A stretch of 64,000 bases of DNA from Chitinophaga fulva. Lineage in GTDB: Bacteria > Bacteroidota > Bacteroidia > Chitinophagales > Chitinophagaceae. The stretch spans positions 4,030,810 to 4,094,809 of the forward strand of contig NZ_JABBGC010000001.1 in assembly GCF_012927205.1 (NCBI RefSeq), read 5' to 3'. Shown here piece by piece: positions 53,371 through 60,907 of this stretch (positions are counted from its first letter, which is position 1; each line of letters opens with the position of its first letter). The position numbers and the translations under genes were made by a program. The notes under the pieces were generated by a model, which saw only the letters and a list, made by a program, of their open reading frames with translations, had not been told where the DNA came from and searched no databases.

Positions 53371-54058
53371 AGTAGTTGTAATTGACGATGAACCTGCTGC
53401 GATAGACGTCATGAAATATTATATCAACATGACGCCGTCGCTCGATTTGCTGGCCGCCTTTTCGGATAGCGGCGAGGCGGTACGCTATTGCATGCAGCAG
53501 CAGGAGATCGACCTGATTTTTTGTGATATAGAGATGCCCCTGCTGAACGGACTGGAGATTGCCGGGCATCAGAAAGGAAAAACCGCCATTGTTTTTGTTA
53601 CGGCGTATACCCACTACGCGGTAGAAGCTTTTAACCTGAATGTGGTAGATTATCTGGTGAAACCCGTCAGGTATGAACGTTTCCTACAGGCGGTCAATAA
53701 GTATAAGGAGCAAAACGCGGTATCGGAAGAAGATCATTTTTTTGTGAAGACCGGTGTGAAAGGTTGCCTCGAGAAAATCAACATAGCCGATATTATCCAG
53801 GTAGAAGGCGCAAAAAACTATGTTACGATCTGGCATGGCAATATGAAAACGATGACGCTCCTGAACCTGAAAGACCTGGAAGCGCGCCTGCCAGGCCGGG
53901 ATTTCTGCCGGGTGCAGAAATCAAGCATTGTGGCGATAAAGCATATTGTAGGCCTGAAAGGAGGCGTCATAGCATTGTCCAACGGTCAACTGGTGCCTAT
54001 CGGCCCCACCTATAAGGAAGAAGTGGTGCAGCTGATCAACAGCCGGCTGATTAATTAG
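53360..54058 (+). CDS. LytTR-family response regulator
   Basis: 232 residues. Receiver domain (1 to about 120) with the acidic pocket D9-D10, phospho-acceptor D56 in FCDIEMPLLNGLEI and the late K in VDYLVKPVRYERF; LytTR DNA-binding domain (about 135-232) with IQVEGAKNYVTIW and FCRVQKSSIVAIKHI. It is the partner of the overlapping kinase gene. Proteins of this class often control neighbouring surface or transport genes; the targets are not visible. Confidence 0.95.
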   Translation: MAIKVVVIDDEPAAIDVMKYYINMTPSLDLLAAFSDSGEAVRYCMQQQEIDLIFCDIEMPLLNGLEIAGHQKGKTAIVFVTAYTHYAVEAFNLNVVDYLVKPVRYERFLQAVNKYKEQNAVSEEDHFFVKTGVKGCLEKINIADIIQVEGAKNYVTIWHGNMKTMTLLNLKDLEARLPGRDFCRVQKSSIVAIKHIVGLKGGVIALSNGQLVPIGPTYKEEVVQLINSRLIN

Positions 54059-54574
54059 CTATTGTTCCTCTTTCACCCGGATGAGTGAGGCCTTGTCATT
54101 ATAAAAATCTGTTTTGAAGACTTTCTTTCCGACGTATTTCTTTTGATAAAAGTAATGATCATGAAGTTGGGAGCCGCCTTGAACGCCCATGCCTATAGCC
54201 TCGTCTTTCTTTAATTTATTTTTGATGGCGTTGAAAATCTTAGTGGTATTTTTATTCGTTTTTTTAGCCAGGATCCTCAACGAAATCCGCTCCATGCTGT
54301 CTTCCGTTTCTCTTCCGCCTTCCCCGTGAATAACAAACGGGGCGGTTTCATCATCGTATATCTGACTCCTGGTTAAATTATCCAGGTGATCAGATAAAAT
54401 AAAAAAGTCCAGGTTCTTCCCCCTGTTGTCTTCGATCGCCGATGGATTTTTTATAGAAAAAATGCCATCATTATCTCTTTCCTCGATAAAAAGTTCGCCA
54501 TTATTCTTTTCCAGTATGTCTGCTATATAGGTGGAAAACGTTTTCAGGGACATGACTACACGGATGTAAGGCAT
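54059..54574 (-). CDS. protein of unknown function, 171 residues
   Basis: I do not recognise this protein. It has no signal peptide or membrane segment, is rich in Asp, Lys and Asn, and shows a mixed alpha/beta composition (SLKTFSTYIADILEKNNGELFIEERDNDGIFSI; SLRILAKKTNKNTTKIFNAIKNKLKKDE). Its stop abuts the stop of the LytTR gene on the other strand. An internal Met (codon 8) could be the real start. The long clean frame and codon usage argue it is a genuine gene. Confidence 0.6.
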   Translation of the reverse strand: MPYIRVVMSLKTFSTYIADILEKNNGELFIEERDNDGIFSIKNPSAIEDNRGKNLDFFILSDHLDNLTRSQIYDDETAPFVIHGEGGRETEDSMERISLRILAKKTNKNTTKIFNAIKNKLKKDEAIGMGVQGGSQLHDHYFYQKKYVGKKVFKTDFYNDKASLIRVKEEQ

Positions 54575-54596
54575 ATGATGTTTTTGTTGAAAAATG

Positions 54597-54646
54597 TTTG
54601 CAAATGCTACAGAACGAATTTCAGGAAATTCTATAGCATTTGCAAA
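54597..54646 (-). terminator. long inverted repeat after the lyase gene
   Basis: Perfect 13-bp arms TTTGCAAATGCTA / TAGCATTTGCAAA with additional AGAA/TTCT pairing inside the 24-base loop. On the minus strand it follows the argininosuccinate-lyase stop and is followed by CATTTTTC, so it can act as a terminator. It also lies only 22 bases upstream of the start of the 171-residue gene. Confidence 0.6.
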
Positions 54647-54655
54647 AGTGAATTG

Positions 54656-56263
54656 TTAGTATTTCCCAACCAACATTTGCAGCTGTTCCACCGCGGCCGC
54701 CAGGTAAGCCTGTTGCGTTTTCAGCCACTGCGTTTGGGCCGTAAGGTTTTTCTGGCCGCTAACGATCATTTGTTCTACAGCCACGGGTGCGGGCATGCCT
54801 GTACCGGTTTTACGCTGAACGCTTCTCTGTGGATCGAGGGCGTCTGCTAACCTGGCTACGGGGATCATCAGCTTACGACCCAGTTTTTTCTCTATGGCAG
54901 CATTGATCATGGCCGGTGTGATCTGGCTGGCCGTTAAATGTTCATCCAGTGCTTTGGTAATGACGGCCGCCACGATTTCATGCGCATCACGAAAATCCAG
55001 GTGGCCATATTGAACGAGGAGGTCGGCCAGATCGGTCATCGTGGAGTAGTTTTCCCTGGCATATTTCAGCATGGTTTCTTTGCGTACCTGTAGCGTCCTG
55101 ACAACGCCGGTCATGGTATGCGTGGCGGCCAGCACGGCATCCAGGCTTTTAGGTTCTATCATCAGCCGTACGCCGCTGTGTTGGTATTCGATGCCGTTGA
55201 GCGAGGTGAGAATGCCCGCCAACTGGCCGGCAGTGAGGGCTGCAGCTTTCCTCGTTCTTTCAAGGGCATCGGGATTCTTTTTCTGCGGCATCATACTGCT
55301 GATGCCCGCAAAGGAATTGTCCAGTTCCGCGACGTTGTATTCATCGGTGCTCCACAGCTGTATTTCAGACGCCAGTCTGCTCAGGTTGCTCATATAGATA
55401 CTGTTGTCTGCCGCCATTTCTGTAATATGGTCCCAACCGGCTGCCCCTTCGATGGTATTGTTCACGAGGCCTTTGAAGCCCAGGAGGTCGCCCAGCCGTT
55501 GCCGGTTGATCGGCCAGGAGGTGCCACCGCTGGCGCCGGAACCAAGCGGGCATTGGTCGATGCGCGCGTACAGCTCCTGGTAGCGGTCCAGGCATTTAGC
55601 CAGACTTTCGTCGATGCCGGTCAGGTAGTGGGCTAGGGTAATGGGCTGCGCTTCTTTGCGGTGCGTGTAAACGACCATCACGGTTTCTTTATGCTCCGCT
55701 GCTTTGGCGACAACGGCAGAACGCAGGTCTGCCACCGCTTCCATGATACGGAGCAGCTGGTCACGGAGATACATGCGGTGGGTGGTGTTGTCCATGTCGT
55801 TGCGGCTCCTGCCGGTATGCATCTTTCCGCCCACGCTGCCAATGGCTTTAATAACGGCCGCTTCATAGGGGAGGTATACCCGCAAAGCCGGATTGGCAGC
55901 CGCCTGCTGGTCGGCCGTTGCCAGTCCGCCTAAAATAGTCTTCGCCTCCTGTGCCGTGATGATCTTTTGTTCTGCCAGCATGATGACATATGCTTTGTGC
56001 AACAGCTGCTGGTAAGGAAATATTTCGTCATTGAGATTTTTAGTGCTGACTTCATAGTCATACAGCTCCTGGAACGCAGCCGCTTTGGCGCCGGCAGTGC
56101 GGCCCATGCGGCTCGCATCCTGCAACCGGCTGTTGCCGGCGGTGTCCATACTGTGCTTGTTTGCAGTGATCATCTGCGCTTTTACTTCGCAGGAAAGGGC
56201 CATACAGGTGGTCAGCGCCACCAGCCCCGCATAGTTTCCGATAGTAGTCATGGTTTTCAGCAT
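54656..56263 (-). CDS. argininosuccinate lyase homologue with an export signal
   Basis: Fumarase/aspartase-superfamily lyase of about 535 residues. Seen: N-terminal segment with a hydrophobic core and a possible lipobox (YAGLVALTTCMALSCEVKAQ), which cytosolic ArgH never has; then the conserved HTGRSRND; a THRKEAQPITLAHYL segment with the catalytic His; and the signature SSMMPQKKNPDALERTR with the catalytic Ser loop. The active-site motifs look intact, so the enzyme is probably active on argininosuccinate or a related substrate outside the cytosol. ATG 56251 is another possible start. The gene is adjacent to a TonB-dependent receptor on the same strand. Confidence 0.82.
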   Translation of the reverse strand: MLKTMTTIGNYAGLVALTTCMALSCEVKAQMITANKHSMDTAGNSRLQDASRMGRTAGAKAAAFQELYDYEVSTKNLNDEIFPYQQLLHKAYVIMLAEQKIITAQEAKTILGGLATADQQAAANPALRVYLPYEAAVIKAIGSVGGKMHTGRSRNDMDNTTHRMYLRDQLLRIMEAVADLRSAVVAKAAEHKETVMVVYTHRKEAQPITLAHYLTGIDESLAKCLDRYQELYARIDQCPLGSGASGGTSWPINRQRLGDLLGFKGLVNNTIEGAAGWDHITEMAADNSIYMSNLSRLASEIQLWSTDEYNVAELDNSFAGISSMMPQKKNPDALERTRKAAALTAGQLAGILTSLNGIEYQHSGVRLMIEPKSLDAVLAATHTMTGVVRTLQVRKETMLKYARENYSTMTDLADLLVQYGHLDFRDAHEIVAAVITKALDEHLTASQITPAMINAAIEKKLGRKLMIPVARLADALDPQRSVQRKTGTGMPAPVAVEQMIVSGQKNLTAQTQWLKTQQAYLAAAVEQLQMLVGKY

Positions 56264-56270
56264 AAGAAAA

Positions 56271-56301
56271 CAAAGATAATATAAATGCAACTATGTTGCA
56301 T
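56271..56301 (-). promoter_or_regulatory. -7 box with adjacent palindrome before the lyase gene
   Basis: Minus-strand TATCTTTG (56271-56278) matches TAnnTTTG; the implied start point is within a base or two of the ATG at 56263, or gives a ~13-base leader to ATG 56251. Just upstream is ATGCAAC-TAT-GTTGCAT (56285-56301), a 7-bp inverted repeat that may be an operator. Confidence 0.4.
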
Positions 56302-56310
56302 TTTAAAGTA

Positions 56311-58749
56311 TTACCCTTTTGATTGTTCTCTTACATCGTCATTACTGATCTTCTTCCTGCCGCGCTGCTCAAACATTGACCCAAACTCCCAATTGAGCGT
56401 AACCTTCAAAGCCTGGTTATAATACCTGTTCAATATGCCTGTACGGAAAGATGCCGCATGGATGTACTCTTTCTGCCGGATGGTTTGATTAAACGGATTG
56501 ATAGCAGCCAGTGTAACGGTCATCCGTGTGGCTTTGAGCTCTTTTTTAGCGGAGAAGCTGTAGTAGAACCGTGGCGTTTTATGTCCCTGTAAAGTAACGA
56601 TGCGGGTATCATATTCGCCGAAGGCCTGGAGGCTCACAGCGCCTGGTAATTTGTAAAGGGCATTGAGATTAAAATCCGCCGCCCATCCGGTATTGACCAC
56701 CATCAGCGCATCGCTTTCAAAATTGAGATGATTGATGTTGACGTTGCTGTTGAAGCTCCAGTTGGCCGTGGGACTTACAGCACCGCTCAGGTTAAGGCCG
56801 TATTGCACATTCCCCGCCAGGTTCTCTTTCCGGGTGGTGGCGATACCGGCGGCATTAGTGGTGGTGAGGTCAATGATCGTGTTGTTTGTTTTTTTGAGAA
56901 ATGCCGCAGCATTGATAAATGTACCAGCGGGGGAAGTCCAGCCGTAGGACAGTTCTCCCTGGTGCATCGTTTCCGGCCGCAGTGTTGGATTACCAACGGT
57001 GATATTACGCGGATCACTGGCGTTGGCATTGGGGTTCAGATCCCAGATGTACGGACGGGTGAGGCGTTGCGTATAACTCAGGGTGATGGTTTGCGCTTCA
57101 TCCAGTTTTTTGCTGATGTTGGCCGTGGGCACCAGGTTCAGGAAATTATTGCTGAAGGCGGAACCGGGCGCATTGAAGTGTCCTTTGATATGGGTGCTTT
57201 CCAGGCGGGAACCTGCTTCCGCGTTCCAGCCACGGGGCAGTTTCATTTTCATCAACAGATAACCTGCCAGCACATCCTGCGAATAGATAAAATTGTCGGA
57301 CCGGTCGGCCTGTAACACCATGTCAGCTGGCGGCGGCCCATCGGCAGACCATACCTGGTAACGTTTGTCAGCATGACGGAAAATGGATTTCAGCCCGCCC
57401 TGCAGCGTGTATCTGCCATCGGCAGTCAGCGGATGGGTGTAGTCTGCCTGGAAGGTCCATTCCCGGTTAAGGGTGCGGTTGACGTTGTCTTCCCGGTAAC
57501 GGGTTTTATCGTCGCCGGTCCATTGATGGCTGTTATAAGAAGTGTTTTCTTTTGACGGAGAGAACTGCGCCAGCAGGGTGATTTCCTGGCCGTCCCTTTT
57601 CAGTCTGCGCGTATAGCCGAGCGCGATATCTGTGCCGGCGAATTTCTCTTTTGATCCCACCCGTTGCTGGTATTGATCGGTGATGGTACCATCAGGCAGG
57701 GAGATGACAGTGTGCTGCTGGCTGGCATCGGGCCAGTTGCCCAGCCAGCCATTTACGGTCAGGGAAATTTCGCTGAGCGAATCCGGCAGGAATCCGAGGG
57801 ACAGTTCACCGGAGCTGTGCGGCATAATATTGTTTTTGCGTGTTTCCTGGCGGATGACCATCGTAGGCTGACCGTTGTTGAGCACGGTCCTTTCCATTTC
57901 AGCGGATGATTTATCCTGGGCCCTGTGCAGGTGCCCGTGCAGGCTCATGTTCCACCTGTTCCTTGATAGGGAGATACGCGGATTAAACGCCTGTTCCCAA
58001 TTGCTGGCCATCACTTCCAGGTTGCCGCTGAAGCTTTTGCTGCCTTTTTTGGTGATGATGTTGATCACACCTGCGGCGCCTTCTGCATCGTAACGGGCGG
58101 AAGGGGAGGTGATGATTTCTACCGAACGGATGATATTGGCCGGCATCATGTTGAGCGCATCGGCGGGACTGCGGGCCATCTGCCCGGAGTATTTCCCATC
58201 GACCAGTATTTTGAGGGTGCCGCTGCCCCGCATGGTCACTTTGCCCTGCGGATCTACGTTCAGCGCCGGTGCTTTGCGCAGCACGTCGGCGGCGGTGCCT
58301 CCTCGGTTGCTGATATCACTTTCAGCATTGTATACCAACATGCCGGGTTTCTGTTCCACCAGTTGCCACTGTGATATCACCTGTATACCGCTCAACTGCA
58401 CCGTGGTGGCTGCCAGGAAGAGAGTGTCCAGCTGGATGAGCATTTTCTCTTTATCGATCAACAGCGGTTGGCTGGCGGGGCGGTATCCCACGGAAGACAA
58501 GATCAGCTTAAACCGTCCTGCTTTTTGCAGTGACATTTTAAATGTGCCGTTCTCGCCGCTGTAGGCAGAAGCGGCCGGTGTTTGCTGTTCGTCGGTGATG
58601 CCAATGGTGGCATAGGGTATCGGCTGCCGGGATACGGAATCGGCCACGATGCCGCGAACCGTATAGGCGCCGGGGTTAGTCTGGGCAAAAACGCCCTGGG
58701 TGAACGGGATAACGACCCACAGGAGGTATCCCAATGGTTTCCTAAACAT
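56311..58749 (-). CDS. TonB-dependent receptor-like outer-membrane protein
   Basis: 812 residues from ATG 58749. Seen: signal peptide ending QGVFAQ; an N-terminal carboxypeptidase-like domain (YTVRGIVADSVSRQPIPYATIGI, about 25-110); plug domain with VYNAESDISNRGGTAADVLRKAPALNVDPQGKVTMRGSGTLKILVDGKY and SVEIITSPSARYDAEGAAGVINI; then an outer-membrane barrel of the type common in Bacteroidota (OMP_b-brl_3-like). It lacks a SusD partner. The exported lyase gene follows 48 bp downstream, which suggests the pair takes up and processes one nutrient. The ligand is unknown. Confidence 0.9.
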   Translation of the reverse strand: MFRKPLGYLLWVVIPFTQGVFAQTNPGAYTVRGIVADSVSRQPIPYATIGITDEQQTPAASAYSGENGTFKMSLQKAGRFKLILSSVGYRPASQPLLIDKEKMLIQLDTLFLAATTVQLSGIQVISQWQLVEQKPGMLVYNAESDISNRGGTAADVLRKAPALNVDPQGKVTMRGSGTLKILVDGKYSGQMARSPADALNMMPANIIRSVEIITSPSARYDAEGAAGVINIITKKGSKSFSGNLEVMASNWEQAFNPRISLSRNRWNMSLHGHLHRAQDKSSAEMERTVLNNGQPTMVIRQETRKNNIMPHSSGELSLGFLPDSLSEISLTVNGWLGNWPDASQQHTVISLPDGTITDQYQQRVGSKEKFAGTDIALGYTRRLKRDGQEITLLAQFSPSKENTSYNSHQWTGDDKTRYREDNVNRTLNREWTFQADYTHPLTADGRYTLQGGLKSIFRHADKRYQVWSADGPPPADMVLQADRSDNFIYSQDVLAGYLLMKMKLPRGWNAEAGSRLESTHIKGHFNAPGSAFSNNFLNLVPTANISKKLDEAQTITLSYTQRLTRPYIWDLNPNANASDPRNITVGNPTLRPETMHQGELSYGWTSPAGTFINAAAFLKKTNNTIIDLTTTNAAGIATTRKENLAGNVQYGLNLSGAVSPTANWSFNSNVNINHLNFESDALMVVNTGWAADFNLNALYKLPGAVSLQAFGEYDTRIVTLQGHKTPRFYYSFSAKKELKATRMTVTLAAINPFNQTIRQKEYIHAASFRTGILNRYYNQALKVTLNWEFGSMFEQRGRKKISNDDVREQSKG

Positions 58750-58869
58750 GCTACAGTAACAAAAATTGGTCAGCTGCAAAGATCTGTCCCGTAGCAGGAG
58801 GGCCGTTTATGTAAAGCGGAGAAAAATTTGCGAAAATGGGAAATGATGGATGAGCGGCAATACAACCGG

Positions 58870-58900
58870 AAAGGATGGTAAGCAGGTTCGCTTACCATCC
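58870..58900 (-). terminator. hairpin terminator after the S66 peptidase
   Basis: Perfect 11-bp stem GGATGGTAAGC / GCTTACCATCC with a six-base loop, directly downstream of the minus-strand stop at 58901; the T-rich tail is short (TTTCC). Confidence 0.65.
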
Positions 58901-59935
58901 TCACTGAACACCTGGTTCCAGCAGGGTAAATGTTTTTTCGGTACAGTTGACCTCTGCCAGCACGCCATAGGGAAGCGTAAAAGTAGGGCAGGTATGGCCA
59001 AAGTCCATTTGGGTCACTACCACCATATCGGTTAAACCTTCTTCCCGCAATACTTGCAGTATAGCAGTTTCGTATTCGGCTGCATATTGATTGTCGTACG
59101 GCCGCCCCAACAGGATGGCCTTCGCTTTGCGGAGAATACCCAGCATGGCATAACTTCTCATCCAATAACGTATCAATTCGGGCCGGGCCATCTCTTCGGA
59201 AGTTTCGAAAAACAGGATGCTGTCCTGCCAATAGGCATCTTCCGGCCAGTAAGGAGTGCCTTTAAGAAACTCCAGTACGTCGATGCATCCGCCCATGAGC
59301 CTGCCCTGCACGGTACCCTTGCCTTGCAGGAACTTCCACCCGGTATTGGGTTCCAGCTTCCTTTTGATGTCCTGTAAAGCAGGATCAAACCATTCCAGTC
59401 GCTCGGATGTCCAGCCGTCGGTATTGGGCATGATCCGGCGCACAGGCGTTGCGGTAAAGAACGTGTTCCTGATATCTTCTACCTGGTAACGGTGCATGCC
59501 GCCATTTTCCGCGAAGCCTGTCAGCAGGGAGGTGCCATAGAAGGAGGTGAGGCCTGCTTTCAGGCAGAGCAGGTGCGTGATGGTGCTATCAGAGAAACCC
59601 AGGAATATTTTGGGGTTGTTCCGGATAACGTCCATGTCTACATATTTCAAAATCCGCACACTGTCTTCTCCGCCTATGTTGGAGATAATGGCTTTCACCG
59701 ATTTGTCGGCGAATGCTTCCATCAGATCTTCTGCTCTTGCCTGTGGATTTTCGTAGATCCATTGAGCGGGTTTCAGGGCATTTTTTGTTTCGGTAACGTC
59801 AAGGCCAAACTGTTGTTGTAATTGTTCTTTGCCTTTCCGGTACCGATGTGGCAGTTCCCCCGCTCCGCCCCAGGAGAGGGAAATGGTGGCGACTTTATCG
59901 CCCGCTGCCAGCCGGGAAGGTTTGATTAAGTTCAT
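58901..59935 (-). CDS. S66-family (LD-carboxypeptidase/MccF-like) peptidase
   Basis: 344-residue serine peptidase of family S66. Seen: GDKVATISLSWGGAGELPHRYRKG at the start; FLGFSDSTITHLLC with nucleophile S115; GRLMGGCIDVLEFLKGTPYWPEDAYW and ILFFETSEEM; a late FGHTCPTFTLPYG with the conserved His. The length and the W-P-E-x-x-Y-W and FETSEE segments fit the MccF-like branch, which cleaves peptidyl-nucleotide antibiotics of the microcin C type, better than the ~300-residue LdcA branch. No signal peptide, so cytosolic. A self-protection or peptidoglycan-recycling role cannot be separated by sequence alone. Confidence 0.88.
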   Translation of the reverse strand: MNLIKPSRLAAGDKVATISLSWGGAGELPHRYRKGKEQLQQQFGLDVTETKNALKPAQWIYENPQARAEDLMEAFADKSVKAIISNIGGEDSVRILKYVDMDVIRNNPKIFLGFSDSTITHLLCLKAGLTSFYGTSLLTGFAENGGMHRYQVEDIRNTFFTATPVRRIMPNTDGWTSERLEWFDPALQDIKRKLEPNTGWKFLQGKGTVQGRLMGGCIDVLEFLKGTPYWPEDAYWQDSILFFETSEEMARPELIRYWMRSYAMLGILRKAKAILLGRPYDNQYAAEYETAILQVLREEGLTDMVVVTQMDFGHTCPTFTLPYGVLAEVNCTEKTFTLLEPGVQ

Positions 59936-59982
59936 ATATCATCATTTAGCATTTACTGCCCGAAGGTATATTTTTTTGATCA

Positions 59983-59999
59983 TCCGGCCGAAGGCCGGA
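59983..59999. other. perfect 7-bp hairpin in a divergent promoter region
   Basis: TCCGGCC-GAA-GGCCGGA between the S66 peptidase (-) and an AraC gene (+). No T-run follows on either transcript, so an operator is as likely as a terminator. Confidence 0.35.
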
Positions 60000-60060
60000 C
60001 TGTTGATGATTCCTGCTATATATCGTATATTTACTGACGGTTTTATACGCAGTCAGGCTT

Positions 60061-60858
60061 ATGAGCATCATTCTTTCACCCGGGCATTATTTTGGCAAGG
60101 AGCAGCAGTTCAACGAAAATGCTTTCTTCAAGCTGAACATTACGGCTTATCAGCCGGATACGCATATTGGCGCGCATTACCACGAAAATGCCTATCTCAG
60201 CCTGTTGATCAACGGTGGTTATCATGAAATGAACCGTCGCACGGAAGATGAGGTACGGCCCGGAGAATTGTTGTTCCGCCCGGCCGGATATACGCATGCC
60301 AACCGTTTCCTGGAACAGCCCGGCCGTTGCCTGAATATAGAATTCAAACAATCGGGGATAGAAGAACTGACGTTGAAAGGCTCCCTGCCACAGCAACTGA
60401 TCATCTACAAGCCTGGAGCTTTCAGTGATTTGTACCAGTTGCTCTATGCCTTTCTGAAAGAGCCGGCCAACTGTCTGCCGGAGGAACATATCGTCAACTG
60501 GTTATCCGAAGTGACGGACGTGAAAATTGCCAGCCGTCTGCCCTGGTTCACACAGGCAAAGGATATCCTGCAAAACGAATTCGATACGCATCATACCATT
60601 CAATCCATCGCCAACAGGGTGTTTGTGCATCCTGTTTACCTGGCGCGGGCTTTCAAGGAAAAAGAAGGTATGACCGTGGGCAACTACCAGCTGAAGATGC
60701 GGGCGCAAAAAGCGATGGAGCTGCTTTTTACCACCCGGCTGCCCGTAACGGATATTGCCTTCTCCGCCGGGTTCTCCGATACTTCCCATCTGATCCGGGT
60801 GTTCCGGGCATTTTACCGTTGCACGCCGCATCAATTCAGGCGTCATCTGAATAGTTAA
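60061..60858 (+). CDS. AraC-family transcriptional regulator
   Basis: 265 residues. Seen: an N-terminal cupin with HIGAHYHENAYLSLLINGGYHE and GELLFRPAGYTHANRF, and a C-terminal AraC domain (QSIANRVFVHPVYLARAFKEKEGMTVGNYQLKMRAQKAMELL; VTDIAFSAGFSDTSHLIRVFRAFYRCTPHQFRRHL). It is divergent from the S66 peptidase and 49 bp upstream of the M1-like peptidase. Both are candidate targets. Confidence 0.92.
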   Translation: MSIILSPGHYFGKEQQFNENAFFKLNITAYQPDTHIGAHYHENAYLSLLINGGYHEMNRRTEDEVRPGELLFRPAGYTHANRFLEQPGRCLNIEFKQSGIEELTLKGSLPQQLIIYKPGAFSDLYQLLYAFLKEPANCLPEEHIVNWLSEVTDVKIASRLPWFTQAKDILQNEFDTHHTIQSIANRVFVHPVYLARAFKEKEGMTVGNYQLKMRAQKAMELLFTTRLPVTDIAFSAGFSDTSHLIRVFRAFYRCTPHQFRRHLNS

Positions 60859-60907
60859 TCTGATACTATTTTTTGAGTGGATGACGGCGTTACTTTGTAA
60901 AAAAAGT

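Noticed and set aside
58770..59231. 153-codon frame over the end of the S66 peptidase gene
   Set aside because: Out-of-frame on the same strand as a clear peptidase gene and spans its terminator hairpin.
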